A DNA stretch of 64,000 bases from Paraglaciecola sp. L3A3 (GCF_009796765.1 NZ_CP047023.1:1533501-1597500), one strand, 5' to 3'; shown: positions 24,878-34,764, numbered from the stretch's first letter. Numbers and translations are program-made. The notes: generated by a model from the letters alone, not told the origin.

Positions 24878-25594
24878 TTAAATATTTATTTCAACTTGGC
24901 CAGTATCGGCAACTACGGCTTTAATTCTTTTATTAGAGCGACTGTTTCTGACACTAATGGTATCACCCATATTACCATCTTCTAATGCAATACCAGTGGT
25001 TTTTACTTGCATTGCAGAAGTGTTTGCAGAAATGGTAACACTATCTCCTTTACATACATAACAAAGGTTAGATGGCTCTATAGGTCTACCTGCTATTGCC
25101 CTGCGTTTCATTCTTGCGCCAATCACTTCATTTATATCGGCAAAAGTTGTACTTCTTAAACGTTTTTTATCCATATTAATTACATGCACATTATTTTCGG
25201 TTAATAAAGTACCGGGGCTAATAGCACTAGATAAAACCACTACTGGTTGTATCTCAATGGCTTTAATAACTAAAAACATATACCAACCATTTTTAATACA
25301 TTGCGCCTTTACACTGATATTAGATTGATTTAACCCATCTTCATTCACTGTGAAGGTTAATCCAGACGGACACATAGGTATATGTATACGGTCATCTATC
25401 GGCATAGCTTCCACTGTAATTTTGTTATTTGTGTTGCTGTGTAGTCTACTCAACAGGTAACTTTGAGCTTGGTTAATTAAAGCGACTTTAGCTAAATTAT
25501 TTTCGGATTCGGCCGCTATAACATTCGTCATGATTAAAATGTTTATGATAAATGCAAATACGACTGGATAATAATATGATTTTTTCATGTTCAC
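24878..25594 (-). CDS. flgA: P-ring assembly chaperone FlgA
   Basis: Periplasmic chaperone for FlgI polymerisation. 238 residues: a signal peptide (about 1-28), then a SAF-like domain with VVVLSSAISPGTLLTENNVHVINMD and the C-terminal half GRPIEPSNLCYVCKGDSVTISA and GIALEDGNMGDTISVRN typical of FlgA. Divergent from cheV. A weak GG-N10-GC site on the minus strand at 25732-25745 could be its sigma-54 promoter. Confidence 0.93.
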   Translation of the reverse strand: MNMKKSYYYPVVFAFIINILIMTNVIAAESENNLAKVALINQAQSYLLSRLHSNTNNKITVEAMPIDDRIHIPMCPSGLTFTVNEDGLNQSNISVKAQCIKNGWYMFLVIKAIEIQPVVVLSSAISPGTLLTENNVHVINMDKKRLRSTTFADINEVIGARMKRRAIAGRPIEPSNLCYVCKGDSVTISANTSAMQVKTTGIALEDGNMGDTISVRNSRSNKRIKAVVADTGQVEINI

Positions 25595-25731
25595 TTGTTG
25601 TTAACTTGTCTATGCTATGGATTAATTATTGAATGAGTGTCAATTTATAGTCACTCGTTGATTACAATCGATAGCTAATATTAAAAAGATTAGTTATTTC
25701 ATCGTTTTAGTGGTCATTCGTAGTAGATTAA

Positions 25732-25745
25732 GCAAAAGCTACGCC
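25732..25745 (-). promoter_or_regulatory. Weak sigma-54-like site between flgA and cheV
   Basis: On the minus strand CGGCGTAGCTTTTGCTT has GG and GC 10 bp apart and a TTGCT -12 element. It is about 140 bp from the flgA start, and the -24 half matches poorly. Confidence 0.25.
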
Positions 25746-25780
25746 GCTTTTTGATTAATAGTTTTATTTTGGAGTATTGC

Positions 25781-26704
25781 ATGTCTGGGATCCTTAACTC
25801 TGTCAACCAACGTACTCAACTGGTTGGTGAAAATAGACTTGAATTATTGCTCTTTAAACTGAATTCAAAACAACGATTTGGTATTAATGTGTTTAAGGTG
25901 CGTGAAGTTTTACAGTGCCCGCCATTGACCTCTATGCCTAAATTGAATCATTTAGTTCGTGGTATCGCTCATATACGCGGTCAGACTATTTCGGTTATTG
26001 ATATGAGTTTAGCCACTGGTGGCCGCCGCATTGAAGATCTTTCAACTGCTTTTGTGATCATTGCCGAATACAATAGTTCAGTGCAGGGATTTTTGGTGGG
26101 CTCGGTTGAACGTATTATCAACACTAATTGGCAATCTATTATGCCGCCTCCTAAAGGTAGTGGTAGGGCGAGTTATCTCACCGCAGTCACTGAGATTGAA
26201 AATGAACTGATTGAAATTTTAGATGTTGAAAAAATCTTAAATGAAATATCGCCGGTTAAAACTGATTTAAGTGATGATGTTGCCGATAATTTACTAGTTG
26301 ATAACCAGGAAGAAAAAATTATCTTTATTGCTGATGATTCAGCAGTTGCTCGTAATCAGGTGAAAAAAGCACTGTCTGCATTAGGATTAAATATTGAGCT
26401 GGCTAAAAATGGTCTAGAAGCGCTTAATCGGCTCAAAGAAATTGCCAAAGATACTGGTGATGTGACTGATAGAGTTGGGGTCTTAGTCTCTGATATCGAA
26501 ATGCCTGAAATGGATGGTTATACGTTAACTGCCGAAATTAGAAATACCCCAGAATTAAAAAATTTACACGTGATTTTACATACTTCATTAAGTGGGGTGT
26601 TTAATCAAGCAATGGTTGAAAAAGTGGGGGCTGACGATTTTATTGCTAAATTTCACCCTGATGAATTAGCTACCTCAGTGCAAAAATGGTTCGGTAACAA
26701 ATAG
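25781..26704 (+). CDS. cheV: Chemotaxis coupling protein CheV
   Basis: Hybrid adaptor linking receptors and CheA: an N-terminal CheW-like domain (about residues 20-165, with VFKVREVLQCPPLT) and a C-terminal receiver domain (about 180-305) with IFIADDSAVARNQVKKAL, phosphoacceptor Asp in LVSDIEMPEMDGY and Lys in FIAKFHP. ATG 25781 has a TTTTGGAG ribosome site; an earlier in-frame start at 25751 has none. cheV-cheR next to flgA and flgB is the standard order in Vibrio and Alteromonas. Confidence 0.95.
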   Translation: MSGILNSVNQRTQLVGENRLELLLFKLNSKQRFGINVFKVREVLQCPPLTSMPKLNHLVRGIAHIRGQTISVIDMSLATGGRRIEDLSTAFVIIAEYNSSVQGFLVGSVERIINTNWQSIMPPPKGSGRASYLTAVTEIENELIEILDVEKILNEISPVKTDLSDDVADNLLVDNQEEKIIFIADDSAVARNQVKKALSALGLNIELAKNGLEALNRLKEIAKDTGDVTDRVGVLVSDIEMPEMDGYTLTAEIRNTPELKNLHVILHTSLSGVFNQAMVEKVGADDFIAKFHPDELATSVQKWFGNK

Positions 26705-26783
26705 CTCGCTGGTTTTAGTTGTTTACCAAAATTATTATCCCTTTAATATTAAAGTGGTATATCAATGTTTATAAGAGAAAGTA

Positions 26784-27617
26784 GTGGTAGTCGATCAATT
26801 AGATATTAATAAATATCAATCTTTCAGTCGGTTTTTAGAGCAAGCATGCGGCATCGTTTTAGGTGAAAATAAGCAATATTTAGTTCGCAGTCGGCTGGCT
26901 CCTTTATTAAAAACTGCCAATGTCGCTAGTGTTGGTGATTATATTGATTTAATTATCAAAGGTGATCAAAAGGCTAGAGAATTGGCTATTGAAGCCATGA
27001 CCACAAACGAAACCTTATGGTTCCGAGATAGTTATCCTTTTAAGTTACTTGAAAATACCATATTCCCGCATTTTGCTAATAATAGAACACAGTTAAGAAT
27101 TTGGTCTGCTGCTTGTTCTTCAGGTCAGGAAGCATATTCCATTGCCATGACATTGTTAGACTATAAACAAAATACAGGGACTTCATTTCGTCCTAGTGTT
27201 GAGATTGTAGGCACTGATATCTCCAAAGATATGCTCGAGCATTGTAAAAAAGGTGAATATAATCCTTTAACGATAGCTAGGGGCTTACCCCTACAAAATC
27301 AGCAACGCTATTTTGACACTACGGCGAATGGTAATTTGACAGTCAAGCCTGAACTGAAGTCGCTAACTAATTTTAAATCAATAAATTTGTTAGATAGTTA
27401 TAATTCGTTAGGACGCTTTGATATTGTATTTTGTCGAAATGTTTTAATTTATTTTTCAGCGGATGTGAAAAAACTAATCCTGCAAAAAATTGCCGCTTGC
27501 CTGCAAGAAGACGGCATTTTGTTCTTAGGCGCATCTGAATCCATTTCAGATTTATCTAATGATTTTATTTTGGTTCGCAGTGCTTCAGGCCTGTATTACC
27601 AAAAGAAACCTCGATAA
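26784..27617 (+). CDS. cheR: Chemotaxis protein methyltransferase CheR
   Basis: S-adenosylmethionine-dependent glutamate methyltransferase of chemoreceptors. 277 residues with the N-terminal helical domain, TTNETLWFRDSYPF, the SAM-binding IWSAACSSGQEAYSIAM and FDIVFCRNVLIYF. The start is GTG at 26784 after AGAGAAAG. It has no C-terminal pentapeptide-binding extension. 79 bp after cheV, probably in one operon with it. Confidence 0.95.
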   Translation: MVVDQLDINKYQSFSRFLEQACGIVLGENKQYLVRSRLAPLLKTANVASVGDYIDLIIKGDQKARELAIEAMTTNETLWFRDSYPFKLLENTIFPHFANNRTQLRIWSAACSSGQEAYSIAMTLLDYKQNTGTSFRPSVEIVGTDISKDMLEHCKKGEYNPLTIARGLPLQNQQRYFDTTANGNLTVKPELKSLTNFKSINLLDSYNSLGRFDIVFCRNVLIYFSADVKKLILQKIAACLQEDGILFLGASESISDLSNDFILVRSASGLYYQKKPR

Positions 27618-27645
27618 CTTCACTTATACCCTCACTAAAATACTC

Positions 27646-27664
27646 ATTGGCACAACCCTTGCTT
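27646..27664 (+). promoter_or_regulatory. Sigma-54 promoter of flgBCDE
   Basis: TTGGCACAACCCTTGCTTT matches the consensus TGGCAC-N5-TTGCT with GG and GC 10 bp apart. It lies 29 bp before the flgB ATG and implies control by a FlrC-type activator. Confidence 0.85.
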
Positions 27665-27692
27665 TTACTTTCTTCATAACGAGGAGAAGTAA

Positions 27693-28091
27693 ATGGCAAT
27701 TAGTTTAGATAAATTGATGGGGTTCCATCACAAAGCATTACAAGTTCGTACTGATCGGATGGAAATAATTGCTGGGAACCTAGCCAATGCCGATACTCCA
27801 GGCTACAAAGCTCGTGATATTGATTTTCAACAAGTAATGAAAAGTGCTCAATACGCACGAGATCACAACTTAACACGTACTAACGAAAACCATATTAAAG
27901 GCACAATGAAAGGTATTGGCGAGCTGCAATATCGAATTCCTCACCAGCCAGATACCGGTGATGGCAATACAGTCGATGTGCAAATAGAGCGAAATACTTT
28001 CTTAGATAACGGTTTACGCTATCAGGCGGGTATGGAGTTTCTGAACGGTAAGATTAAAGGTATGAAAAAGGCACTCAGTGGAGGTCAATAA
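27693..28091 (+). CDS. flgB: Flagellar proximal rod protein FlgB
   Basis: Rod subunit. 132 residues with the rod/hook N-terminal motif (LQVRTDRMEIIAGNLANADTPGYKARDIDFQQ in two parts) and a C-terminal helix YQAGMEFLNGKIKGMKKAL. ATG follows GAGGAGA. First gene of flgBCDE; flgC starts 2 bp after its stop. Confidence 0.97.
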   Translation: MAISLDKLMGFHHKALQVRTDRMEIIAGNLANADTPGYKARDIDFQQVMKSAQYARDHNLTRTNENHIKGTMKGIGELQYRIPHQPDTGDGNTVDVQIERNTFLDNGLRYQAGMEFLNGKIKGMKKALSGGQ

Positions 28092-28093
28092 TT

Positions 28094-28516
28094 ATGAGTT
28101 TATTTAATGTAATGGACATTGCAAGTACTGGCATGAGCGCACAAAGTGTGCGGTTAAATACCACTGCCAGTAATGTCGCTAACGCTAATAGTGTTAGTAG
28201 CAGTTATGGTGAGACATATAAAGCTCGTCATCCAGTGTTTGCCGCTGAATTAGATAAAGCATCACAGGGCCAAGGTGTAGGCTCAAGAGTGAGTGTTTTA
28301 GGTATAGTGGAAAGTAATAAACCACTACAAATTGAGTATAGCCCTGGTCATCCGATGGCTGACGAAAATGGTTATATCTATAAGCCTAACGTCAACATAG
28401 TAGAAGAAATGGCAGATATGATGTCTGCTTCTAAGGCTTATGAAACGAATGTACAAGTTGCAGATACCACTAAACGTATATTTAGAAATGTATTACGACT
28501 TGGACAAGGTCAATAA
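28094..28516 (+). CDS. flgC: Flagellar proximal rod protein FlgC
   Basis: Rod subunit of 140 residues with the shared N-terminal motif (STGMSAQSVRLNTTASNVANANS) and C-terminal YKPNVNIVEEMADMMSASKAYETNVQ. The spacing from flgB (2 bp) indicates translational coupling. Confidence 0.97.
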   Translation: MSLFNVMDIASTGMSAQSVRLNTTASNVANANSVSSSYGETYKARHPVFAAELDKASQGQGVGSRVSVLGIVESNKPLQIEYSPGHPMADENGYIYKPNVNIVEEMADMMSASKAYETNVQVADTTKRIFRNVLRLGQGQ

Positions 28517-28556
28517 TGATCTTTGGTCTTAGGCATCGTCAGTCAGAGGAAATATT

Positions 28557-29237
28557 GTGAGCACTATTAACGGTTTAAATAGTAATTTGTATTGGCAAGA
28601 AGAAACCACACCTGTGGCTGATGATAGTAATCAAACCTTGTCACAAGAAGATTTCTTTTCATTATTAACTGAGCAATTGGCTAATCAAGATCCAACTAAA
28701 CCTGTTGATAATGATCAAATGGTGGCGCAAATGACTAGTTTCACTATGGCCGATGGTATTGAACAATTAAATTCTAAGTTTTCTGATTTTGCTACCTCTA
28801 TGACGTCAAACCAAGCCTTACAAGCCTCTAGTTTGATTGGTCAGCAAGTATTATTACAAGGTGATGTTGGTTATATCGGTGGTGATGGACAAAGTGTCTC
28901 TGGTGTGGTGATTAACGATGAAACCGTACAAGAGCTTAACATCACTATAGAAACAGAAGCTGGCGAAATAGTCAGAACCATAAATGCCGGAACGCAAGCT
29001 CCTGGCAATATTCAGTTTAATTGGGATGGCACAGATAATAAAGGCAATCAAATGCCGGTCGGCAATTATGTGATTAAAGCCCAAGGTAAAATAGGTGACG
29101 AGTCACAGTTGATCCCAACAGCGGTAAATCGACATGTAGACAGTGTTAGTTTGGCTGCAAGTAGCCAAGGTATTATTCTTAATTTGAATGGTAACGTCAG
29201 TGTCACACTTGACGATGTTATTCAAATCGGTGGTTAA
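28557..29237 (+). CDS. flgD: Flagellar hook cap FlgD
   Basis: Scaffold for hook assembly. 226 residues: the conserved LSQEDFFSLLTEQLANQDPTKPVDNDQMVAQM (about residues 27-58) and a C-terminal Ig-like FlgD domain (INAGTQAPGNIQFNWDGTDNKGNQMPVGNYVIKA). GTG start at 28557 preceded by AGAGGAAA. Confidence 0.95.
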   Translation: MSTINGLNSNLYWQEETTPVADDSNQTLSQEDFFSLLTEQLANQDPTKPVDNDQMVAQMTSFTMADGIEQLNSKFSDFATSMTSNQALQASSLIGQQVLLQGDVGYIGGDGQSVSGVVINDETVQELNITIETEAGEIVRTINAGTQAPGNIQFNWDGTDNKGNQMPVGNYVIKAQGKIGDESQLIPTAVNRHVDSVSLAASSQGIILNLNGNVSVTLDDVIQIGG

Positions 29238-29251
29238 CAGGAGAAATAAGT

Positions 29252-30655
29252 ATGTCTTTTAATATTGCGTTAAGTGGCGTGTCAGCAGCCCAAAAAGACC
29301 TAGATACAACGGCAAACAACATTGCAAATGTCAATACTGTGGGCTTTAAAGAATCTCGTGCTGAGTTCGGCGATGTGTATGCTCAGTCTCTTTTGGCTAG
29401 TGGAAAAACTAAAGTGGGTGATGGCGTTATTACGCAAGAGGTTGCTCAACAGTTTACTCAAGGTAGTTTGCAATTTACAAATAACTCATTGGACTTAGCG
29501 ATTACCGGTAATGGATTTTTTGGTACTGTTCCCGAACTGGATTCTCGTGATTTTTCTTTTACTCGTGCTGGACAGTTTAAGCTCAATTCAGAAAATTTTG
29601 TGGTCAATTCAAATGGTGACCATTTATTAGGTTTTCCTGTTAATTCTGATGGTACTTCATCTTCTGTCGCTTTAAGTACCACTGAACCGGTGCGAATTCC
29701 TGACTCTTCTGGCTCACCAACTCCTACTTCTGAAGTTCAAATAAAAATGAACTTGCCTGCAGGATCTGATGCTAAAGACCCAGACTTGTTTGATCCAGAA
29801 GACCCATTGACATATAACGCGGCTACGTCGGTGACTGTATTTGATACCTTGGGTGATAGTCATGTGATGACTTATTATTTCGTAAAAGATTTAAACGCTG
29901 CTTCTGCAACGCCACAAAGAAATGAATGGTTAGGCATTACATATGTAGATGATCAACCTCTTAATACTGAGGGAGATACCATCGGTTCTATCCCAACGAC
30001 CGGTGATAATGTTGTTGGCGAAACCTCATTAGGTGCAGCTAATGGAATTGCCGCTTATAGAATGACCTTTAGTTCAGGAGGTGATTTTGAATCTATACAA
30101 AATGCTGATGGCACCAGTGTTGCCACTGGAGATGTTGTTTCTGAGGCTTTAGGAGCATCTATCTTGACGAATGGTTCTGATCCTTCTCAAACTATCATCA
30201 CTAACTTTAATTTAGACTCCATTAATGCAACAGCCAATGAGCCTACTCAATACGCTTCTAGTTTTGAAGTGACGTCATTAGAACAAGATGGATTAGCTGT
30301 AGGTCGATTAACGGGGATTGAAATTGGAGCTGATGGTTTAGTTCGGGCTACGTATTCGAATGGTACATCTGAGCCTATTATACGTGTGGCGTTAATACGT
30401 TTTGCTAATGACCAAGGGCTAAACCAACAAAGCAGCACCCAATGGCAAGAAAGTATTTTATCTGGCGAAGCATTAGCTGGTGAAGCTACTACTGGGACCT
30501 TTGGCGATATTAACTCTTCAGCCCTAGAACAAGCGAATGTCAATCTTACTACAGAATTAATTGATATGATTATCGCTCAACGAAACTTCCAAGCTAACTC
30601 CCGAGCGTTAGAAATCAATAACCAATTAAATCAAACAGTATTGAATATACGTTAA
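29252..30655 (+). CDS. flgE: Flagellar hook protein FlgE
   Basis: Hook subunit, 467 residues, with N-terminal SGVSAAQKDLDTTANNIANVNTVGFKESRAEF and C-terminal ALEQANVNLTTELIDMIIAQRNFQANSRALEINNQLNQTVLNI. The central D1/D2 region contains the usual TGNGFFGTVPE strand. ATG follows CAGGAGA. A very strong terminator follows, ending the flgBCDE unit. Confidence 0.97.
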   Translation: MSFNIALSGVSAAQKDLDTTANNIANVNTVGFKESRAEFGDVYAQSLLASGKTKVGDGVITQEVAQQFTQGSLQFTNNSLDLAITGNGFFGTVPELDSRDFSFTRAGQFKLNSENFVVNSNGDHLLGFPVNSDGTSSSVALSTTEPVRIPDSSGSPTPTSEVQIKMNLPAGSDAKDPDLFDPEDPLTYNAATSVTVFDTLGDSHVMTYYFVKDLNAASATPQRNEWLGITYVDDQPLNTEGDTIGSIPTTGDNVVGETSLGAANGIAAYRMTFSSGGDFESIQNADGTSVATGDVVSEALGASILTNGSDPSQTIITNFNLDSINATANEPTQYASSFEVTSLEQDGLAVGRLTGIEIGADGLVRATYSNGTSEPIIRVALIRFANDQGLNQQSSTQWQESILSGEALAGEATTGTFGDINSSALEQANVNLTTELIDMIIAQRNFQANSRALEINNQLNQTVLNIR

Positions 30656-30671
30656 TCATTGATTGAGGTAC

Positions 30672-30722
30672 TTTCAACCCATAAAAAAGGCTGCATTTCG
30701 CAGCCTTTTTTATGGGTTGAAA
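30672..30722 (+). terminator. Strong, symmetric terminator after flgE
   Basis: Perfect 23-bp stem (30672-30694 with 30700-30722) around the loop ATTTC, containing AAAAAAGGCTGC and GCAGCCTTTTTT. Terminator in both directions by sequence. Confidence 0.95.
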
Positions 30723-30965
30723 TGCAGAAAAAGCAGTGGATAGTGGGTAGGAGATAGCAGGAGCAAAAAACACACTGCAGAATAGCGCAGACTGAGCAGA
30801 AAAACTAAAGCGTGTCACAGAGTTACACTGAGAAGAGCCATTACATTATTAAAATCAAAAGCCGATCACAGAGGCTTCGCTACACAGAGAAAAGCCAACA
30901 GCAGATCCTAGTAAATAGGGGATAGGAAATAGTTAAAAAAATCAGTTCAAGAGTAAAATTATCAC

Positions 30966-31040
30966 CGACCTCAAAGTCCGTGATTCCTGCATGTTGTTAG
31001 CAGGGATCCATTGAAGGTAGCCGCGAATGACGAGATACGA
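30966..31040 (+). repeat. Dispersed repeat, family B copy 2
   Basis: CTCAAAGTCCGTGATTCC, then a CCTGC/GCAGG hairpin and GACGAGATACGAG; close to 31090-31160 and 23781-23858. Confidence 0.75.
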
Positions 31041-31089
31041 GCCGCGGGGAAAATATAAAGGCAGATCCTAGTAAATAGGAGGTATCACT

Positions 31090-31160
31090 CGACCACAAAG
31101 TCCGTGATTCCTGCATGTCGTTAGCAATAAACCATTGAAGGCAAGCGCGAGATACGAGTA
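31090..31160 (+). repeat. Dispersed repeat, family B copy 3
   Basis: Direct neighbour of copy 2, sharing AAAGTCCGTGATTCCTGCA, CCATTGAAGG and GAGATACGAG; the right arm of the small hairpin is degenerate here. Confidence 0.75.
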
Positions 31161-31295
31161 ACGAAAAAAGTAACCGCAGATTCGATATTCTAGTGTCTTG
31201 TCACTGTTCAATCTTTTACTCCTAAATATCTCCTAGGATCTACCGCCTTTTTACTGCTTTTATCTCGCCCCTCGATATTCGCAACTTTCTGTTCA

Positions 31296-31312
31296 TGGCA
31301 CCTTAATTGCAT
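31296..31312 (+). promoter_or_regulatory. Sigma-54 promoter of flgFGHIJKL
   Basis: TGGCACCTTAATTGCAT has consensus TGGCAC and TTGCA elements, GG to GC spacing 10 bp, 38 bp before the flgF ATG. Confidence 0.85.
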
Positions 31313-31349
31313 TTATTTAACTAAGTCCCATAAATGTCAAGAATCAGTC

Positions 31350-32093
31350 ATGGATAAAATGCTTTACATTGCCGCTAGTGGTGCCAAACAAGATTTAATT
31401 GGTACTTCTGTGCGGGCGAATAACTTAGCAAATACTCAAACTGTTGGTTTTAAAGCTTTGCTTGAACAGTCTCGTGCCATGCCTGCTTTTGGAGAAGGAT
31501 TACCAACCCGCGTTTTTTCTATGACTGAAAGTCCAGTCAATAATTATGCTGGTGGCTCTATGATAAAAACAGATCGAAAGCTTGATTTAGCTGTTCAAGG
31601 TGATGGTTGGTTTTCGGTACAAGATGCTAATGGCAATGAAGCCTATAGTCGAAATGGCAGCATGCAAATTGGTGCCAATGGTGAGCTGAAAGACTCTCAC
31701 GGTAACACTATGGTAGGTGATGGGGGTCCTATATTTTTACCTATACCTCTCTCAGAACTTGATATCGCTACAGACGGTACTTTGTCGGTTCGGCCTCAAG
31801 GTGCGCCTGAAACCATCTTAGAAGAAGTGGGTAGATTAAAACTAGTTAATCCAGACGTCCGCAACATGGTAAGGGGGGAGGACGGACTCTTTCGATTAAA
31901 AGATGGTGAACAAGCAGACGCTGATGCTTTAGTCAATATACATAGCGGTATGTTGGAAGGAAGTAATGTCAATCCAGTAGATGAAATGGTCAGTATGATC
32001 GGTCTGCAACGACATTATGAAATGCAAGTTAAATTAATGAAACAAGCTGAGACATTGGATCAACGTGGTAACCAATTACTCAGAATTATTTAG
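31350..32093 (+). CDS. flgF: Flagellar rod protein FlgF
   Basis: Proximal rod subunit, 247 residues, with N-terminal AASGAKQDLIGTSVRANNLANTQTVGFKALLEQ and C-terminal LEGSNVNPVDEMVSMIGLQRHYEMQVKLMKQAE. First gene of the flgFGHIJKL operon, directly downstream of a sigma-54 promoter. Ribosome site is weak (TCAAGAATCAGTC). Confidence 0.97.
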   Translation: MDKMLYIAASGAKQDLIGTSVRANNLANTQTVGFKALLEQSRAMPAFGEGLPTRVFSMTESPVNNYAGGSMIKTDRKLDLAVQGDGWFSVQDANGNEAYSRNGSMQIGANGELKDSHGNTMVGDGGPIFLPIPLSELDIATDGTLSVRPQGAPETILEEVGRLKLVNPDVRNMVRGEDGLFRLKDGEQADADALVNIHSGMLEGSNVNPVDEMVSMIGLQRHYEMQVKLMKQAETLDQRGNQLLRII

Positions 32094-32127
32094 ATTAATG
32101 TAAAAAACAGAATTTTAGGAGGCACCC

Positions 32128-32916
32128 ATGCATCCAGCATTGTGGATAAGTAAAACAGGTTTAGATGCTGCACAAACAGATGTCGCAGTGATTTCGAATA
32201 ACTTAGCGAATGCTAGTACTGTTGGCTTTAAGAAAGACCGAGCGATTTTTGAAGACTTGCTGTACCAAAATATTAATCAGCCTGGTGGTCGCTCCTCTGC
32301 TGATACTGAGTTGCCTTCAGGTTTAATGGTGGGAGCAGGTAGTAAAGTGGTTGCCACCCAAAAATCTCATACTCAAGGCAATATGTTAACCACAGAAAAT
32401 TCTTTGGACATGTTGGTAAATGGTCGAGGATTTTTTGAAGTATTACAGCCAGACGGCACCATTGCTTATACCCGTAATGGTCAATTCACTTTAAATGATC
32501 AAGGCCAAGTTGTGACTCCTGGAGCTGGATTCTTATTGCAGCCAGAGATCACAGTACCTGAAGATGCACAACAAATAACTGTATCCCAAGACGGTGAAGT
32601 ATCTGTGACTATAAACGGTGAAGCTGAACCGCAAGTGTTAGGACAAATCACTATATCTGATTTTATCAATGCCACGGGTTTACAACCTATCGGGCAAAAT
32701 CTGTATGTTGAATCTGCAGTAAGTGGAGCGCCCATTCAAGGGGTGCCAGGTTTACAAGGTTTAGGTTCAGTTGTGCAAGGGGCTCTAGAAACGTCCAATG
32801 TGAATGTAACCGAGGAGCTAGTCAACCTTATCGAAAGCCAACGTTTGTATGAGATGAACTCGAAAGTTATTTCGGCAGTGGATTCTATGTTAGGCCAGGT
32901 TATCCAACAACTATAG
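32128..32916 (+). CDS. flgG: Flagellar distal rod protein FlgG
   Basis: Distal rod subunit, 262 residues, starting MHPALWISKTGLDAAQTDVAVISNNLANASTVGFKKDRA in family style, with TSNVNVTEELVNLIESQRLYEMNSKVISAVDSML at the end. ATG follows AGGAGGCACC, a near-perfect ribosome site. Confidence 0.98.
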   Translation: MHPALWISKTGLDAAQTDVAVISNNLANASTVGFKKDRAIFEDLLYQNINQPGGRSSADTELPSGLMVGAGSKVVATQKSHTQGNMLTTENSLDMLVNGRGFFEVLQPDGTIAYTRNGQFTLNDQGQVVTPGAGFLLQPEITVPEDAQQITVSQDGEVSVTINGEAEPQVLGQITISDFINATGLQPIGQNLYVESAVSGAPIQGVPGLQGLGSVVQGALETSNVNVTEELVNLIESQRLYEMNSKVISAVDSMLGQVIQQL

Positions 32917-32932
32917 TGAGAGAGTGATTGTG

Positions 32933-33631
32933 ATGAGTCTGTCAATGTTGCTAAAAATGTATGTTTTGGGTCTAGGCTTATGTTTGTTGACTGCTTGTCA
33001 GTCTACAGGTTCTAAAACCCCTTTGCCTAATGATCCATTTTACGCACCTATATTGTCTGAAGAGCCAGAACAAAAGATTGTTGATGATGGTTCTATATTT
33101 CAAGCTGACATGGCGAATAGCCTCTATTCTGATGTGAAAGCCAGACGAGTAGGCGATATTATTTCAGTTACCTTACGAGAAAGTACTCAGGCTACAAAAT
33201 CAGCTGGTTCCAGTAACTCAAGAGAAACAGGAATGGATTTAAGTCCTATTCTTGGTTTAGGTGGTAATGCGTTAAATATTGGTAATCAGTCGATCCAGCT
33301 GGGGATTGATTCGTCCAAAGACTTCACTGGCGACTCGTCAGCGAATCAAAGTAATAATTTGTTCGGTAGTATTTCGGTCACTGTGGTTAAAGTGTTACCC
33401 AATCAGAATTTATTAGTCCGTGGTGAAAAATGGTTAACCCTAAATAACGGTGATGAATACATTCGTTTAACTGGAGTGGTTCGCCCTGCAGATGTTAGCC
33501 CTACTAATGAAATCACCTCGACCAAGATTGCTAATGCACGCATTCAATATAGTGGTACAGGTGAATTTGCATCCGCTCAAAAAGAAGGTTGGTTAAGCAG
33601 CTTTTTTTCCTCTGAATACTGGCCTTTGTAG
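32933..33631 (+). CDS. flgH: Flagellar L-ring lipoprotein FlgH
   Basis: Outer-membrane ring subunit. A signal peptide ends in lipobox LLTACQ; the mature part has the FlgH blocks SLYSDVKARRVGDIISVTLRE, GSISVTVVKVLPNQNLLVRGEKWLTLNNGDEYIRLTGVVRPADV and NARIQYSGTGEFASAQKEGWLS. I take ATG 32933; GTG 32924 three codons upstream is possible. Starts 16 bp after flgG. Confidence 0.96.
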   Translation: MSLSMLLKMYVLGLGLCLLTACQSTGSKTPLPNDPFYAPILSEEPEQKIVDDGSIFQADMANSLYSDVKARRVGDIISVTLRESTQATKSAGSSNSRETGMDLSPILGLGGNALNIGNQSIQLGIDSSKDFTGDSSANQSNNLFGSISVTVVKVLPNQNLLVRGEKWLTLNNGDEYIRLTGVVRPADVSPTNEITSTKIANARIQYSGTGEFASAQKEGWLSSFFSSEYWPL

Positions 33632-33641
33632 CTAGGAGATT

Positions 33642-34757
33642 ATGATGAAATTTACAATCAGTTTAATGGTGTTAACTAGTTTATTGCTTAGTCCATTCTC
33701 TTCAGCACAAAGAATTAAAGATTTAGCTAGAGTACAAGGTGTGAGAAGTAACCAATTAGTGGGATATGGTCTAGTGGTCGGTTTGCCGGGTACCGGCGAA
33801 CAAAGTCCGTTTACGGAACAAAGTTTCCGCACTATGTTATCAAATTTTGGCATTAGTTTAGATAGTGGTCTCAAACCAAAGATTAAAAATGTGGCTGCTG
33901 TAGCTGTACATGCAGAATTACCTCCTTTTATTAAACCAGGTCAGACAATCGATGTCACAGTGTCTTCGGTTGGCGAGGCTGCCAGTTTACAAGGTGGTAC
34001 TTTGATCCAGACCTTTCTGAAAGGCTTAGACGGTAAAGTTTATGCCATAGCTCAAGGGAGCTTAGTGGTGAGTGGTTTTGGTGCCGAAGGGGGAGATGGC
34101 TCTAAAATTGTGGTGAATACGCCTACAGTGGGTCGTATTGCTAATGGCGCTCTTGTAGAGCGTTCAGTGCCGAGTGGATTTATGCAAGAAGACTATTTAA
34201 CCCTTAACTTGAATAACCCTGATTTTTCTACAGCTCAAATATTGGCTGACACTATCAATCGTCGTTTGGGCGCCGATCCAGCTAAAGGATATGTGATAGC
34301 TACACCTATCGATGCAGCTTCAGTGCGAGTAACAGCACCCAGAGAAGTAGGGCAAAGAGTAGGATTTTTAGCCACATTAGAAAATTTTGAATTTACCCCA
34401 GCAAGAGCTGCTGCTCGAGTGGTAATCAACAGCCGTTCTGGCACGATCGTGATTGGCCAAGATGTCAGATTATTACCTGCAGCTATTACTCATGGTGGGT
34501 TAACTGTGACGATTGCAGAAAATCAAACCGTCACTCAACCCAATGCATTAGCAGAAGGTGAAACAGTGGTGACTACCCAATCCATAGTGGATGTGAATCT
34601 AGATGATACTCGTATTTTCAAGTTTGACCCAGGTGTCACACTCGATGAACTAGTTCGTGCGGTAAACGAGGTAGGTGCTGCTCCAGGAGATTTAATGGCC
34701 ATTTTAGAAGCCTTACGTGAAGCGGGTGCTTTGCAAGGCGAACTAGTCGTTATCTAG
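33642..34757 (+). CDS. flgI: Flagellar P-ring protein FlgI
   Basis: Periplasmic P-ring subunit, 371 residues: signal peptide (about 1-22, ending FSSAQ), then [36 protein letters not shown], and the C-terminal [41 protein letters not shown]. Ribosome site TAGGAG. Needs FlgA for assembly, encoded earlier in the window. Confidence 0.98.
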   Translation: MMKFTISLMVLTSLLLSPFSSAQRIKDLARVQGVRSNQLVGYGLVVGLPGTGEQSPFTEQSFRTMLSNFGISLDSGLKPKIKNVAAVAVHAELPPFIKPGQTIDVTVSSVGEAASLQGGTLIQTFLKGLDGKVYAIAQGSLVVSGFGAEGGDGSKIVVNTPTVGRIANGALVERSVPSGFMQEDYLTLNLNNPDFSTAQILADTINRRLGADPAKGYVIATPIDAASVRVTAPREVGQRVGFLATLENFEFTPARAAARVVINSRSGTIVIGQDVRLLPAAITHGGLTVTIAENQTVTQPNALAEGETVVTTQSIVDVNLDDTRIFKFDPGVTLDELVRAVNEVGAAPGDLMAILEALREAGALQGELVVI

Positions 34758-34764
34758 GATCCCT

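Larger units (their letters stand above)
30723..31349. other. Repeat-filled gap between flgE and flgF
   Basis: About 630 bp with no gene. It holds two family B repeats, several copies of CCTAGTAAATAG-type words and, at the right end, the flgF sigma-54 promoter. Confidence 0.6.
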
